Origin: an uncultured Porphyromonadaceae bacterium
GTDB lineage: Bacteria > Bacteroidota > Bacteroidia > Bacteroidales > Muribaculaceae
Assembly (NCBI GenBank): GCA_905193995.1
Contig: CAJJQT010000143.1
Coordinates: 1-5,440, forward strand
Direction of reading: 5' to 3'
Length of the DNA: 5,440 nt
Shown: in pieces, positions 1 to 5,440 of the stretch
Layout of the letters: the number at the start of each line of letters is the position of its first letter
How positions within the stretch are numbered: position 1 is the first letter of the stretch
Position numbers and translations under genes: made by a program
Notes under the pieces: model-generated
Seen by the model: the letters and a program-made list of their open reading frames with translations, nothing else
The model's database searches: none
Told to the model about the DNA's origin: nothing

Positions 1-57
1 AGGATAAAACGCGTAGTTCTTGCGACCGTGGCGTTGTAATCTGATTTTTGTTGCCAT
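1..57 (-). CDS. rpsP: 30S ribosomal protein S16, N-terminal part (cut by window edge)
   Basis: The minus strand from the ATG at 57 reads MATKIRLQRHGRKNYAFYP, 19 codons, and then leaves the window. This is the highly conserved S16 N-terminus: MATKIRLQR, then a basic HGRK stretch, then an aromatic YAFY. S16 is a small RNA-binding protein of the 30S subunit that helps assemble 16S rRNA. It acts in the cytoplasm as part of the ribosome. The start is fixed by the family N-terminus. There is no Shine-Dalgarno upstream, only an A/T-rich leader of about 40 bases, which is usual in Bacteroidetes. The gene has its own promoter at 106-137 and is separated from the ferredoxin gene by a terminator, so it starts a new transcription unit. 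Only the first fifth or so of the protein is visible, but the match is distinctive. Confidence 0.93.
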   Translation of the reverse strand, partial: MATKIRLQRHGRKNYAFYP

Positions 58-105
58 TAATTGTTGTTAATTAATATTTTATTGGTCTTGCATTGTTTTG
101 CGCTG

Positions 106-137
106 CAAAGTTAGCACTTTTTTTTCGTTAATCCAAA
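106..137 (-). promoter_or_regulatory. Bacteroidetes-type promoter of rpsP
   Basis: On the minus strand, TTTG (137-134) is followed after exactly 20 bases by TAACTTTG (113-106). This fits the known Bacteroidetes sigma-70 consensus of a TTTG box near -33 and TAnnTTTG near -7, spaced about 19-21. The spacer contains eight A's in a row. Transcription would start near 99-102, giving an A/T-rich leader of about 43 bases before the rpsP ATG at 57. It is the clearest promoter in the window and supports the assignment to Bacteroidetes. The start site is inferred, not seen. Confidence 0.8.
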
Positions 138-155
138 TTTTCGAGTCTCTGTATC

Positions 156-193
156 AAAAAAATCCCCGCGTGACCTGAGGTCCGGCGGGGATT
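156..193 (-). terminator. Intrinsic terminator after the ferredoxin gene
   Basis: A 9-bp perfect stem (161-169 with 185-193, GC-rich CCCCGC/GCGGGG core) continues past a 2x2 mismatch into a second perfect 4-bp stem, GACC/GGTC (172-175 with 179-182), closed by a TGA loop. On the minus strand the stem runs straight into seven T's (162-156), the standard layout of a Rho-independent terminator. It begins 23 bases after the ferredoxin stop codon. It ends 18 bases before the -33 box of the rpsP promoter, so it insulates the two units. A weaker hairpin (193-211) sits between the stop codon and this stem. Confidence 0.9.
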
Positions 194-216
194 TCCGGTT
201 AAAAACCAGAATTTCC

Positions 217-387
217 TTATTGGGGGGGCAGGATGGCGTCGTTAGGACATACTGCTGCGCAAGAACCGCATTCGATGCAGGTATCCGGATCGATGTGGTA
301 GATTTCGCCCTCGGAGATTGCTTCTACAGGGCACTCGGGCAGGCAGGTGCCGCATGCCACGCATGAATCTGTGATTACGTAAGCCAT
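217..387 (-). CDS. Small 2[4Fe-4S] ferredoxin
   Basis: This is a 56-residue protein, from the ATG at 387 to a TAA at 217-219. It has two classic cluster motifs: C9-x2-C12-x2-C15-x3-C19-P and C37-x2-C40-x2-C43-x3-C47-P, one in each half. This two-fold layout and the length match clostridial-type bacterial ferredoxins, which carry low-potential electrons in the cytoplasm for enzymes such as pyruvate or 2-oxoacid:ferredoxin oxidoreductases. Each half carries four cysteines, so two [4Fe-4S] clusters are expected. There is no signal peptide or extra domain. The gene lies 97 bp after trxB with its own candidate promoter, and a strong terminator follows, so it is probably a single-gene unit. The last codons (LPPQ) are encoded across a run of seven C's, so the very C-terminus depends on that homopolymer being read correctly. 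The specific redox partner cannot be told from the sequence. Confidence 0.95.
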   Translation of the reverse strand: MAYVITDSCVACGTCLPECPVEAISEGEIYHIDPDTCIECGSCAAVCPNDAILPPQ

Positions 388-409
388 TGTTCTTTAAAAT
401 TTTAGGTAA

Positions 410-423
410 TTAATACGTATTAA
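410..423. repeat. 14-bp perfect palindrome in the ferredoxin leader
   Basis: TTAATACGTATTAA is a perfect inverted repeat with no spacer, centred between 416 and 417. It lies between the candidate -7 box (439-446) and the ferredoxin start codon at 387, roughly +10 to +23 of the predicted transcript. That is a plausible position for a repressor operator. The region is very A/T-rich, which makes chance palindromes more likely, and no family of regulator can be named from it. Confidence 0.4.
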
Positions 424-438
424 ATGAGTTTTACACTG

Positions 439-446
439 CAAATTTA
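439..446 (-). promoter_or_regulatory. Candidate -7 box of a ferredoxin promoter
   Basis: TAAATTTG on the minus strand (446-439) matches the Bacteroidetes TAnnTTTG -7 consensus. It would give a transcript starting near 432-435 with a leader of about 45 bases before the ferredoxin ATG. No TTTG box is found 19-21 bases upstream, where the bases are TTACTC-like, so only half the promoter is recognisable. No trxB terminator hairpin is seen in the 97-bp gap, so readthrough from trxB may also supply this gene. Confidence 0.45.
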
Positions 447-484
447 CTCAATTTTTTTAATTGCCGAGTAACTTTCAGTATTTT

Positions 485-1426
485 TTACGGATTCTCGATC
501 AAAAATTTTTCAGCGTCGAGCGCCGCACGGCACCCAGATCCTGCGGCAACGACCGCCTGACGGTAAATCGGATCGGCCACATCGCCCGCTGCGAACACAC
601 CGGGTACGCTGGTCGCCGTTGTCGGTGACTTCACTTTTATGAATCCGGCTTCGTCAAGGTCGAGCTGACCCGCGAAAAGGTCGGTGCTCGGCTTGAGCCC
701 AATTGCCAGGAAGAATCCGTCTATGTCTATTTCATAAGTGTCCTCGCGGTCAGTACCTACGTGCTCGACTACTCTGGCTTTCTGCAGAGTATCGGTGCCG
801 AGCAGTGCTACGGTATTGGTGTTGAACAGAATGTGTATCTTCGGGTCGGAGAGTACCCGCTGCTGCATGACCTTGGAAGCACGCAAGCGGTCCTTACGCA
901 CGATCAGATACACTTTCGAGGCGAGCGACGCCAGGTACAGAGCTTCCTCGCAGGCTGTGTCACCCCCGCCGACTACGGCAACAGTGCGGTTGCGGTAGAA
1001 GAAGCCATCGCATGTGGCGCAGGCCGAGACACCCATGCCGCGGAATCGCTCCTCATCAGGTAGCCCGAGATAGCGGGCAGTAGCTCCGGTCGATATGATA
1101 ACAGTGTCGGCCTCGAACGTGTCGCCCGAGTCAAGAGTACCTTTGAACGGACGTTCGCTGAGGTTGATTTGCTTAACGAGTCCCGAACGCAGATCGGCGT
1201 CGAAGCGCTGTGCCTGTGAGCGTAGATCCTCCATGAGTTTCGGCCCGGTGACGCCGTCGGGATATCCCGGGAAGTTCTCGACATCAGTAGTCATAAGCAA
1301 CTGGCCGCCGGGCGCGGGGCCTTCGATCACTACCGGGCGCATTCCGGCGCGTGAAGCATATATGGCAGCCGTATACCCGGCAGGTCCGGAGCCTATTATG
1401 AGGCATTTAGTCTTTATTTCTGACAT
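485..1426 (-). CDS. trxB: Thioredoxin-disulfide reductase (NADPH, FAD flavoprotein)
   Basis: This 313-residue protein has the usual length for low-molecular-weight thioredoxin reductase. It moves electrons from NADPH through FAD and a redox disulfide to thioredoxin in the cytoplasm. The N-terminal FAD-binding loop GSGPAG is at residues 12-17. The active-site pair C136-A-T-C139-D-G follows, then the nucleotide-binding GGGDTA (153-158) and VRKDRLRA (176-183), the position that contacts the NADPH 2'-phosphate. The C-terminal FAD motif GD (281-282) is followed by RQAVVAAGSGC (289-299). All core residues are present. In E. coli the middle motif reads HRRDGFRA; here His is Val and the second Arg is Lys, a conservative change that still leaves positive charge. 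The only in-frame start near the FAD fold is the ATG at 1426, 23 bp after the LolA-like gene, so the two are likely co-transcribed. No Shine-Dalgarno is visible. Confidence 0.97.
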   Translation of the reverse strand: MSEIKTKCLIIGSGPAGYTAAIYASRAGMRPVVIEGPAPGGQLLMTTDVENFPGYPDGVTGPKLMEDLRSQAQRFDADLRSGLVKQINLSERPFKGTLDSGDTFEADTVIISTGATARYLGLPDEERFRGMGVSACATCDGFFYRNRTVAVVGGGDTACEEALYLASLASKVYLIVRKDRLRASKVMQQRVLSDPKIHILFNTNTVALLGTDTLQKARVVEHVGTDREDTYEIDIDGFFLAIGLKPSTDLFAGQLDLDEAGFIKVKSPTTATSVPGVFAAGDVADPIYRQAVVAAGSGCRAALDAEKFLIENP

Positions 1427-1449
1427 GTTATCGCGTTTTGTGTTATGTT

Positions 1450-2064
1450 TTATCTTAAATCGATGATTTCGGAAGCCGGGTATCTGGTCTTGTCGTATGT
1501 AAAGGTCTTCGCAGCCGGACGCTTACCCTGTGTCACAGAAGTCACTGTAGCCGCCATGGTATGTCCGTTGCCGAGGGTTACTAAGACTTTGGATGGCATG
1601 TATGTCCTGGAGTCGATGGTAATGACTGCTTTGCGCACTGTCGCACTCCGGTCTTTGGCTGTCATCTCGATCTGAATGCCGTTGCCTGCCAGACGTTTTA
1701 TATCATATGTCTTGCTGTAGAAATTCAGTATCGAAAACGGATTGCATTCCATCAGCTCTTCTGCCGTAGGATCGGTGATATTCAGCTCACGGTTGCTTTT
1801 GACATAAGTCCACTGGGTTACCCCATTGTACCATACGGCAATCTCAGGGCTTTCCATCATGAATTTTTCATGCGAGATCTTCATGGTGTAGTTGCTGCTG
1901 CTCCCTTCGGCGCTTAGCGTGAATCTGACGTCGAGAGATTCGGCGCTGTTGACCTTCGCAGCGCAGCGTGCGAGTACCTGCGCAGCAGTTTCGGCTGCCG
2001 CGGCACTTGCCGGGAAGAGTATAATGAAAAGTAGCAGTATATTATATAATGTGACACGTTTCAT
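1450..2064 (-). CDS. LolA-like periplasmic lipoprotein carrier
   Basis: From the ATG at 2064 this encodes 204 residues beginning MKRVTLYN, then a hydrophobic stretch (ILLLFIILFPASAAAA) that forms a classic Sec signal peptide cleaved around the Ala run before ETAAQ. There is no lipobox Cys, so the mature protein should be soluble in the periplasm. The body alternates polar and apolar residues as in a beta-rich lipid-binding fold. It has landmarks I associate with Bacteroidetes LolA-like carriers: WYNGVTQWTYVKSNRELNI, then a DPTAEEL...NPFSIL segment, then MPSKV and a C-terminal EIIDLR. LolA ferries outer-membrane lipoproteins from the inner membrane to the outer-membrane acceptor. Whether this paralogue does exactly that is inferred from family resemblance. 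Two further in-frame ATGs (2073 and 2082) could extend it by up to six residues; I prefer 2064 because it gives the basic n-region directly before the hydrophobic core. The longest form starts 14 bp after the ftsK stop. It lies between ftsK and trxB, on the same strand as both. Confidence 0.82.
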   Translation of the reverse strand: MKRVTLYNILLLFIILFPASAAAAETAAQVLARCAAKVNSAESLDVRFTLSAEGSSSNYTMKISHEKFMMESPEIAVWYNGVTQWTYVKSNRELNITDPTAEELMECNPFSILNFYSKTYDIKRLAGNGIQIEMTAKDRSATVRKAVITIDSRTYMPSKVLVTLGNGHTMAATVTSVTQGKRPAAKTFTYDKTRYPASEIIDLR

Positions 2065-2096
2065 ACCACACATAACGTTCATTCGGCTGCAAAAGT

Positions 2097-4637
2097 TTAG
2101 AGGGTCGCGAGGAGAGTTTCGAGCGCTTCGGGCGTCACGAGCACAGCCCTCGGCTTCTGTCCGTCGGCAGGTCCGACTATTCCGGCTGCCTCGAGCTGGT
2201 CCATGATCTTGCCGGCCTTGTTGTAGCCGATTGCGAAGCGGCGCTGCAGCAACGAGACCGAAGCCGTCGGATTCTGGGCAAGAAAACGCGCGCAGTCGTC
2301 GAAGAGCTCGTCGCGCTTCGAGAGGTCGACGCTTCCGGGGGCAATGGTGTTTTTGTCGCTTTCGGGCTCCGGCAGCAGATATGGGCTCGGATAGGCGGTC
2401 TGGCGGCTGATGAATTCGACGAGATTTTCAACTTCGGGGGTGTCGATGAACGCGCACTGCACGCGCTCCATCATCGAATTGTGGCTGAACAGCATGTCGC
2501 CCATGCCGATGAGCTGATTGGCACCGGGGCAGTCGAGGATAGTGCGAGAGTCGATGCTCGAGGAGGTGCGGAAAGCCAGGCGGGCCGGGAAATTGGCCTT
2601 GATGATACCTGTGATCACGTCGGTCGACGGACGCTGTGTGGCTATGATCATGTGCATGCCCACAGCGCGGGCTTTCTGGGCTATTCGTGCTATGTGGAGC
2701 GATATGTCCTTGCCGGCAACCATGATCAGGTCGGCGAACTCGTCGACGATGATCACTATGTAGGGCATGAAGCGGTGACCCTTCTCTGGATTGAGCACAC
2801 GGCGGCAGAACTTGTCGTTGTATTCCTTGATGTTGCGTACACCGGCCTTGCGCAGCATTTCGTAGCGGTTGTCCATCTCGACGCAAAGAGCGCTGAGGGT
2901 CTGGAGAGCTTTGGAAGGCTCCGTGATGATAGGCTCCTCCTCGTTAGGCAGTTTGGCCAGATAGTGGTTCTCTATCTGAGAATAGAGACTGAACTCGACC
3001 ATTTTCGGGTCGATCAGTACAAATTTCAGTTCGCCGGGATGCTTTTTGTAAAGCAGAGAGGCGATGATGCAGTTCAGGCCGACTGACTTACCCTGGCCGG
3101 TGGCGCCCGCTACGAGCAGGTGCGGCATTTTGGTCAGGTCGGCGATGAAAACGTCGTTGCTGATGGTAGCTCCGAGAGCCATGGGTAGCTCCATGCGGCA
3201 GTCGCGGTACTTCTGTGAGTTGATGATATTGCGCATCGACACGATCTGAGGCGTGCGGTTCGGCACTTCGATGCCGACGGTGCTCTTGCCTCGGATCGGC
3301 GCTATGATGCGGATGCCGAGCGCTTCGAGGCTGCGGGCTATGTCTTCTTCGAGGCGTTTGATCTGGGCTATGCGGACACCCTCGGCAGGCACTATTTCGT
3401 AAAGCGTGACGGTCGGTCCGACTGTGGCCTCGACGCGGGCTATCTGTATGCCGTAGCTCTGCAGGGTGTCAATGATCATGTTCTTGTTGTCCTCCTGCTC
3501 CTGCGGGTTGTATTCGTTCGTCACGGGGCGATCGATAAGCAGGTCGATGCCTGGGAAGCGGTAGTGGCTGAGTTCGTCGCGGATACTGTACGGCGACATG
3601 GCGAGGTGGGGGTCACTGGCATTTTCGTCGGCCTTTGCGTGGCTCTCGCCGAGGACTGCCGCGTTGATAATGAACTGCGGCTTCTTGCCGTCGGCTTCCG
3701 CTGCCGAGGCTTCGTGGGAGGGCTCTTCGTCGTCGATGGTAAATCCAATGTCTGTGACAGGTTTCTTGGCCGGTTCTGGTTCGGATGTCAGCGTCATTGC
3801 TTTGGGACGCGACACTTCTGTATTGGGAGCGGCAGCCGGGGCTTTGGAATCCGCTTCAGGCACTTCGGCTATGATGTGTTCGGGATGGCGCGCGCGCGAT
3901 GCCGCGTCGCTCATTGCCTCTCTGGCCTTGGAGATGCGTCCGTTCATATTGCGGGCGATCGCCGTTATCTGCGTAAGGTACATTACTACAAGCAGGCCGA
4001 TCAGCATTACCGACACTGCGTAGGCAAGCAGCGCGTCGCCATACTGCATCAGCCATTGGTTGATGTAGTGGCCGTGGTTACCTCCCCAGTTGATCGTGGA
4101 GTCGAGATTGTAGGTGAACAGGCCGAGAATGACTGATAGGGCTATGCCTGTGAAGAGGCACCTGAAAGTAAAGGCCCAGAATTTCAGCTTCATGATGCCG
4201 AACAGCGACAGCGCCATGCAGCCGAGATAGAAAACGAGTACAAACGAGCCGAGTCCGAGTCCGTTGACAAGCAGCAGGTGGGCAAGAGTGGCTCCGGCCG
4301 GGCCGCCGACGTTTTCGATGTGCTGCCCCGAGTCGACGATCTCGCGCGGTGACATTTCGTGCACGGTGCTTTGGTCGGCTATGCCCGATTTCAGGTAGCT
4401 GATCGAGACTATCAGCGTCACGACGCAAAGCACGGCCAGTATGACGCCGAGCATCATTCGTGTGCGCGGTGCGGTAAAAAATGCAACTGCCGGATTGATC
4501 TGCTTGCGGCAGCCTACCGGCTGAGAGGGCTTTTCAGGACGCTGAGAGGGTCGAGGTTTGCGGACAGTCCTTTTGGCCGTCCGATCTTCGGCTTTTGCAT
4601 TCAGGGTGTCGATATCCAGAGGATTAACTGAGTTCAT
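2097..4637 (-). CDS. ftsK: DNA translocase FtsK/SpoIIIE family
   Basis: This 846-residue septal DNA pump uses ATP to move chromosome ends to the dif site and activate XerCD recombination during division. The basic N-terminal tail (1-58) is followed by about four membrane segments (roughly 61-82, 117-147, 152-175, 201-225). A Pro/Ala/Glu-rich linker of about 110 residues (235-345) comes next. The alpha/beta motor follows: the segment PTVTLYEIVPAEGVRI (408-423) belongs to the alpha domain, then Walker A GATGQGKS (511-518), DPKMVEF (543-549), Walker B with IIVDEFADL (629-637, D632 and E633), and IATQRPS (665-671). The C-terminal gamma winged helix (about 777-835, SLLQRRFAIGYNKAGKIMDQLE) is the part that reads chromosome orientation sequences. 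The linker is short compared with E. coli FtsK, which is usual outside the Enterobacteria. The next Met is at residue 61, inside the first membrane segment, so the ATG at 4637 is the only sensible start. It lies 31 bp after rpe and no Shine-Dalgarno is visible. Confidence 0.97.
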   Translation of the reverse strand: MNSVNPLDIDTLNAKAEDRTAKRTVRKPRPSQRPEKPSQPVGCRKQINPAVAFFTAPRTRMMLGVILAVLCVVTLIVSISYLKSGIADQSTVHEMSPREIVDSGQHIENVGGPAGATLAHLLLVNGLGLGSFVLVFYLGCMALSLFGIMKLKFWAFTFRCLFTGIALSVILGLFTYNLDSTINWGGNHGHYINQWLMQYGDALLAYAVSVMLIGLLVVMYLTQITAIARNMNGRISKAREAMSDAASRARHPEHIIAEVPEADSKAPAAAPNTEVSRPKAMTLTSEPEPAKKPVTDIGFTIDDEEPSHEASAAEADGKKPQFIINAAVLGESHAKADENASDPHLAMSPYSIRDELSHYRFPGIDLLIDRPVTNEYNPQEQEDNKNMIIDTLQSYGIQIARVEATVGPTVTLYEIVPAEGVRIAQIKRLEEDIARSLEALGIRIIAPIRGKSTVGIEVPNRTPQIVSMRNIINSQKYRDCRMELPMALGATISNDVFIADLTKMPHLLVAGATGQGKSVGLNCIIASLLYKKHPGELKFVLIDPKMVEFSLYSQIENHYLAKLPNEEEPIITEPSKALQTLSALCVEMDNRYEMLRKAGVRNIKEYNDKFCRRVLNPEKGHRFMPYIVIIVDEFADLIMVAGKDISLHIARIAQKARAVGMHMIIATQRPSTDVITGIIKANFPARLAFRTSSSIDSRTILDCPGANQLIGMGDMLFSHNSMMERVQCAFIDTPEVENLVEFISRQTAYPSPYLLPEPESDKNTIAPGSVDLSKRDELFDDCARFLAQNPTASVSLLQRRFAIGYNKAGKIMDQLEAAGIVGPADGQKPRAVLVTPEALETLLATL

Positions 4638-4668
4638 TGCAATAGGATATTGGGAGAGACTGATTTAG

Positions 4669-5309
4669 TTAAAGAGAGGCGATTTCGGCTATGACGGCCT
4701 TCGGATCATCGGCCGAGAATATTGCGCTTCCGGCCACAAGCACGTCGGCTCCGGCCGCTGCCAGATCGGGCGCATTGGCCGGAGTGACGCCCCCGTCGAC
4801 TTCGATCAGGGCGTGCGATCCGCTGCGGTCGATGAGTTCGCGCAGACGGCGGATCTTGTCGAGTGTGTTACAGATGAATTTCTGACCGCCGAAGCCCGGA
4901 CCGACATGAGAAGCACCATATCGACGTCGCCGATAATATCTTCGAGCATTACGACCGGTGTCGACGGGTTCAGCGTGACAGCGGCTTTCATCCCGGCGGC
5001 CTTGATGGCATTGACGGTGCGGTTGAGGTGTACGCAGGCTTCCTGATGCACGTTCATGATAGCCGCTCCGCAGTCGCGCACGGCGCCGATATAGTTCTGC
5101 GGATTCACTATCATCAGATGTACGTCGAGAGGCTTGTCGGCCAGCTCTGCGACGGCTTTGATGACCGGGAAGCCGAACGAAATGTTGGGGACGAACACGC
5201 CGTCCATGACGTCGCAGTGCAGCATGCCGGCCTCCGATTCATTGCACATGCGTACGTCGCGCCCGAGGTCAGCGAAGTTGGCGCTTAGCAGCGATGGTGA
5301 TACGATCAT
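4669..5309 (-). pseudogene. rpe: Ribulose-phosphate 3-epimerase, frameshifted
   Basis: The first 137 codons from the ATG at 5309 are a clean epimerase: SPSLLSANF at 4-12, H31-C-D33-V-M35-D metal/catalytic motif, DVHLMI with H64, and then LLMSV at 133-137. The family continues NPGFGGQ, the loop that closes over the substrate phosphate. Here the frame breaks at about 4899-4901. PGFGGQKF resumes in another frame and runs 76 residues with no stop through EVDGG (the second catalytic Asp) to AEIASL and TAA at 4669-4671. Restoring four bases (one Asn codon plus one base) gives 214 residues, the normal family length. As it stands, translation runs off-frame and stops at 4806-4808 after 167 residues, losing the C-terminal barrel strands. 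The enzyme interconverts ribulose-5-P and xylulose-5-P in the pentose phosphate pathway. The start overlaps the upstream gene by 4 bp and has a very strong Shine-Dalgarno. Both halves look well conserved, so the lesion is recent or a data error. Confidence 0.9.
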
Positions 5310-5440
5310 AGTTTCACCTCCTTGTCCTTTTTGGGCGGGAACAGCAGCCGGTAAGCTATGAAGCCCACACAGATCACGCCTATGCCGAGCCCGATCATTG
5401 ACAGGTAGCCGTTGTACTGCTCGACCTGGTCAAACAGATC
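5306..5440 (-). CDS. C-terminal end of an unidentified membrane protein (cut by window edge)
   Basis: The frame entering at 5440 reads 44 residues to a TGA at 5306-5308. It begins DLFDQVEQYN, then has one strongly hydrophobic segment of about 22-24 residues (GYLSMIGLGI onward to YRLLF), and ends in a charged tail, PPKKDKEVKL. The positive tail suggests that the C-terminus is in the cytoplasm. The layout fits the last helix of a polytopic membrane protein, or a tail-anchored one. I cannot name the family; a DedA/VTT-domain protein is a guess with no diagnostic residues in view. The TGA overlaps the ATG of rpe in an ATGA arrangement, so the two genes are probably translated together and belong to one operon. 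Confidence 0.7.
   Translation of the reverse strand, partial: DLFDQVEQYNGYLSMIGLGIGVICVGFIAYRLLFPPKKDKEVKL
5314..5323 (-). promoter_or_regulatory. Perfect Shine-Dalgarno for rpe
   Basis: AAGGAGGTGA on the minus strand (5323-5314) is fully complementary to the usual 3' end of 16S rRNA. GGAGG is seven bases from the rpe ATG at 5309, the ideal spacing. It lies within the last codons of the upstream gene, where it encodes Lys-Glu-Val. No other gene start in this window has such a site. Confidence 0.75.

Noticed and set aside
449..463. Terminator for trxB (CAATT / AATTG inverted repeat)
   Set aside because: The stem is five A/T-rich pairs and has no T run after it on the minus strand, so it is too weak for a terminator. 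It also falls within the predicted promoter spacer of the ferredoxin gene.
2090..2140. Promoter for the LolA-like gene in the ftsK-LolA gap
   Set aside because: TAAACTTTTGC resembles the -7 box but has the wrong spacing between TA and TTTG, and no TTTG lies 19-21 bases upstream.
2481..3086. Long plus-strand open frame inside ftsK (and similar plus-strand frames across the other genes)
   Set aside because: These are mirror frames of conserved minus-strand genes. Their translations show no recognisable domain, and the minus-strand proteins carry intact family motifs.
4640..4652. CAATA / TATTG inverted repeat just before the ftsK start
   Set aside because: It has five mostly A/T pairs with a three-base loop. 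It is short enough to be chance and does not match any known regulatory element.
4880..4920. Programmed ribosomal frameshift in rpe
   Set aside because: No slippery heptamer or clear downstream stimulatory hairpin is visible, and a simple shift would still lack the conserved Asn codon. A four-base loss explains the site better.
4806..5309. A stand-alone 167-residue protein in place of rpe
   Set aside because: The last 30 or so residues have no resemblance to the family, while the adjacent frame encodes the missing epimerase C-terminus exactly in order.

Overview
This window looks like ordinary chromosomal housekeeping DNA from a member of the Bacteroidales. A Muribaculaceae-type genome is my guess, not something the sequence proves. 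Three things point there: the S16 N-terminus has a Bacteroidetes-like sequence; a promoter with the Bacteroidetes TTTG / TAnnTTTG architecture lies upstream of it; and a LolA-like carrier of the Bacteroidetes type follows ftsK. Most starts have no Shine-Dalgarno sequence, which also fits. Coding regions are moderately GC-rich and the gaps are AT-rich.

Every gene is on the minus strand, so transcription runs from high to low coordinates. In that order they are: the C-terminal end of an unidentified membrane protein (5306-5440); rpe, ribulose-phosphate 3-epimerase, broken by a frameshift (4669-5309); the DNA translocase ftsK (2097-4637); an exported LolA-like protein (1450-2064, or from 2082); thioredoxin reductase trxB (485-1426); a 56-residue 2[4Fe-4S] ferredoxin (217-387); and the first 19 codons of rpsP, ribosomal protein S16 (1-57). 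The first five are tightly packed, from a 4-bp overlap to gaps of about 30 bp, and read as one operon. The ferredoxin follows a 97-bp AT-rich gap with its own candidate promoter and ends at a strong hairpin terminator. rpsP then starts from its own promoter.

The genes cover unrelated core jobs: pentose-phosphate carbon flow (rpe), chromosome segregation at division (ftsK), envelope lipoprotein traffic (LolA-like), thiol redox (trxB), low-potential electron transfer (ferredoxin) and translation (rpsP). I see no mobile element, CRISPR array, tRNA, rRNA or defence system, and nothing that amounts to a new biological system.

The main oddity is rpe. About four bases appear to be missing exactly at the conserved catalytic-loop motif (around 4899-4901), and the reading frame is intact on both sides. 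This is either a very recent inactivation or a sequence or assembly error. Smaller points are a 10-base perfect Shine-Dalgarno before rpe, a 14-bp palindrome just upstream of the ferredoxin gene, and a seven-base homopolymer at the end of the ferredoxin gene.
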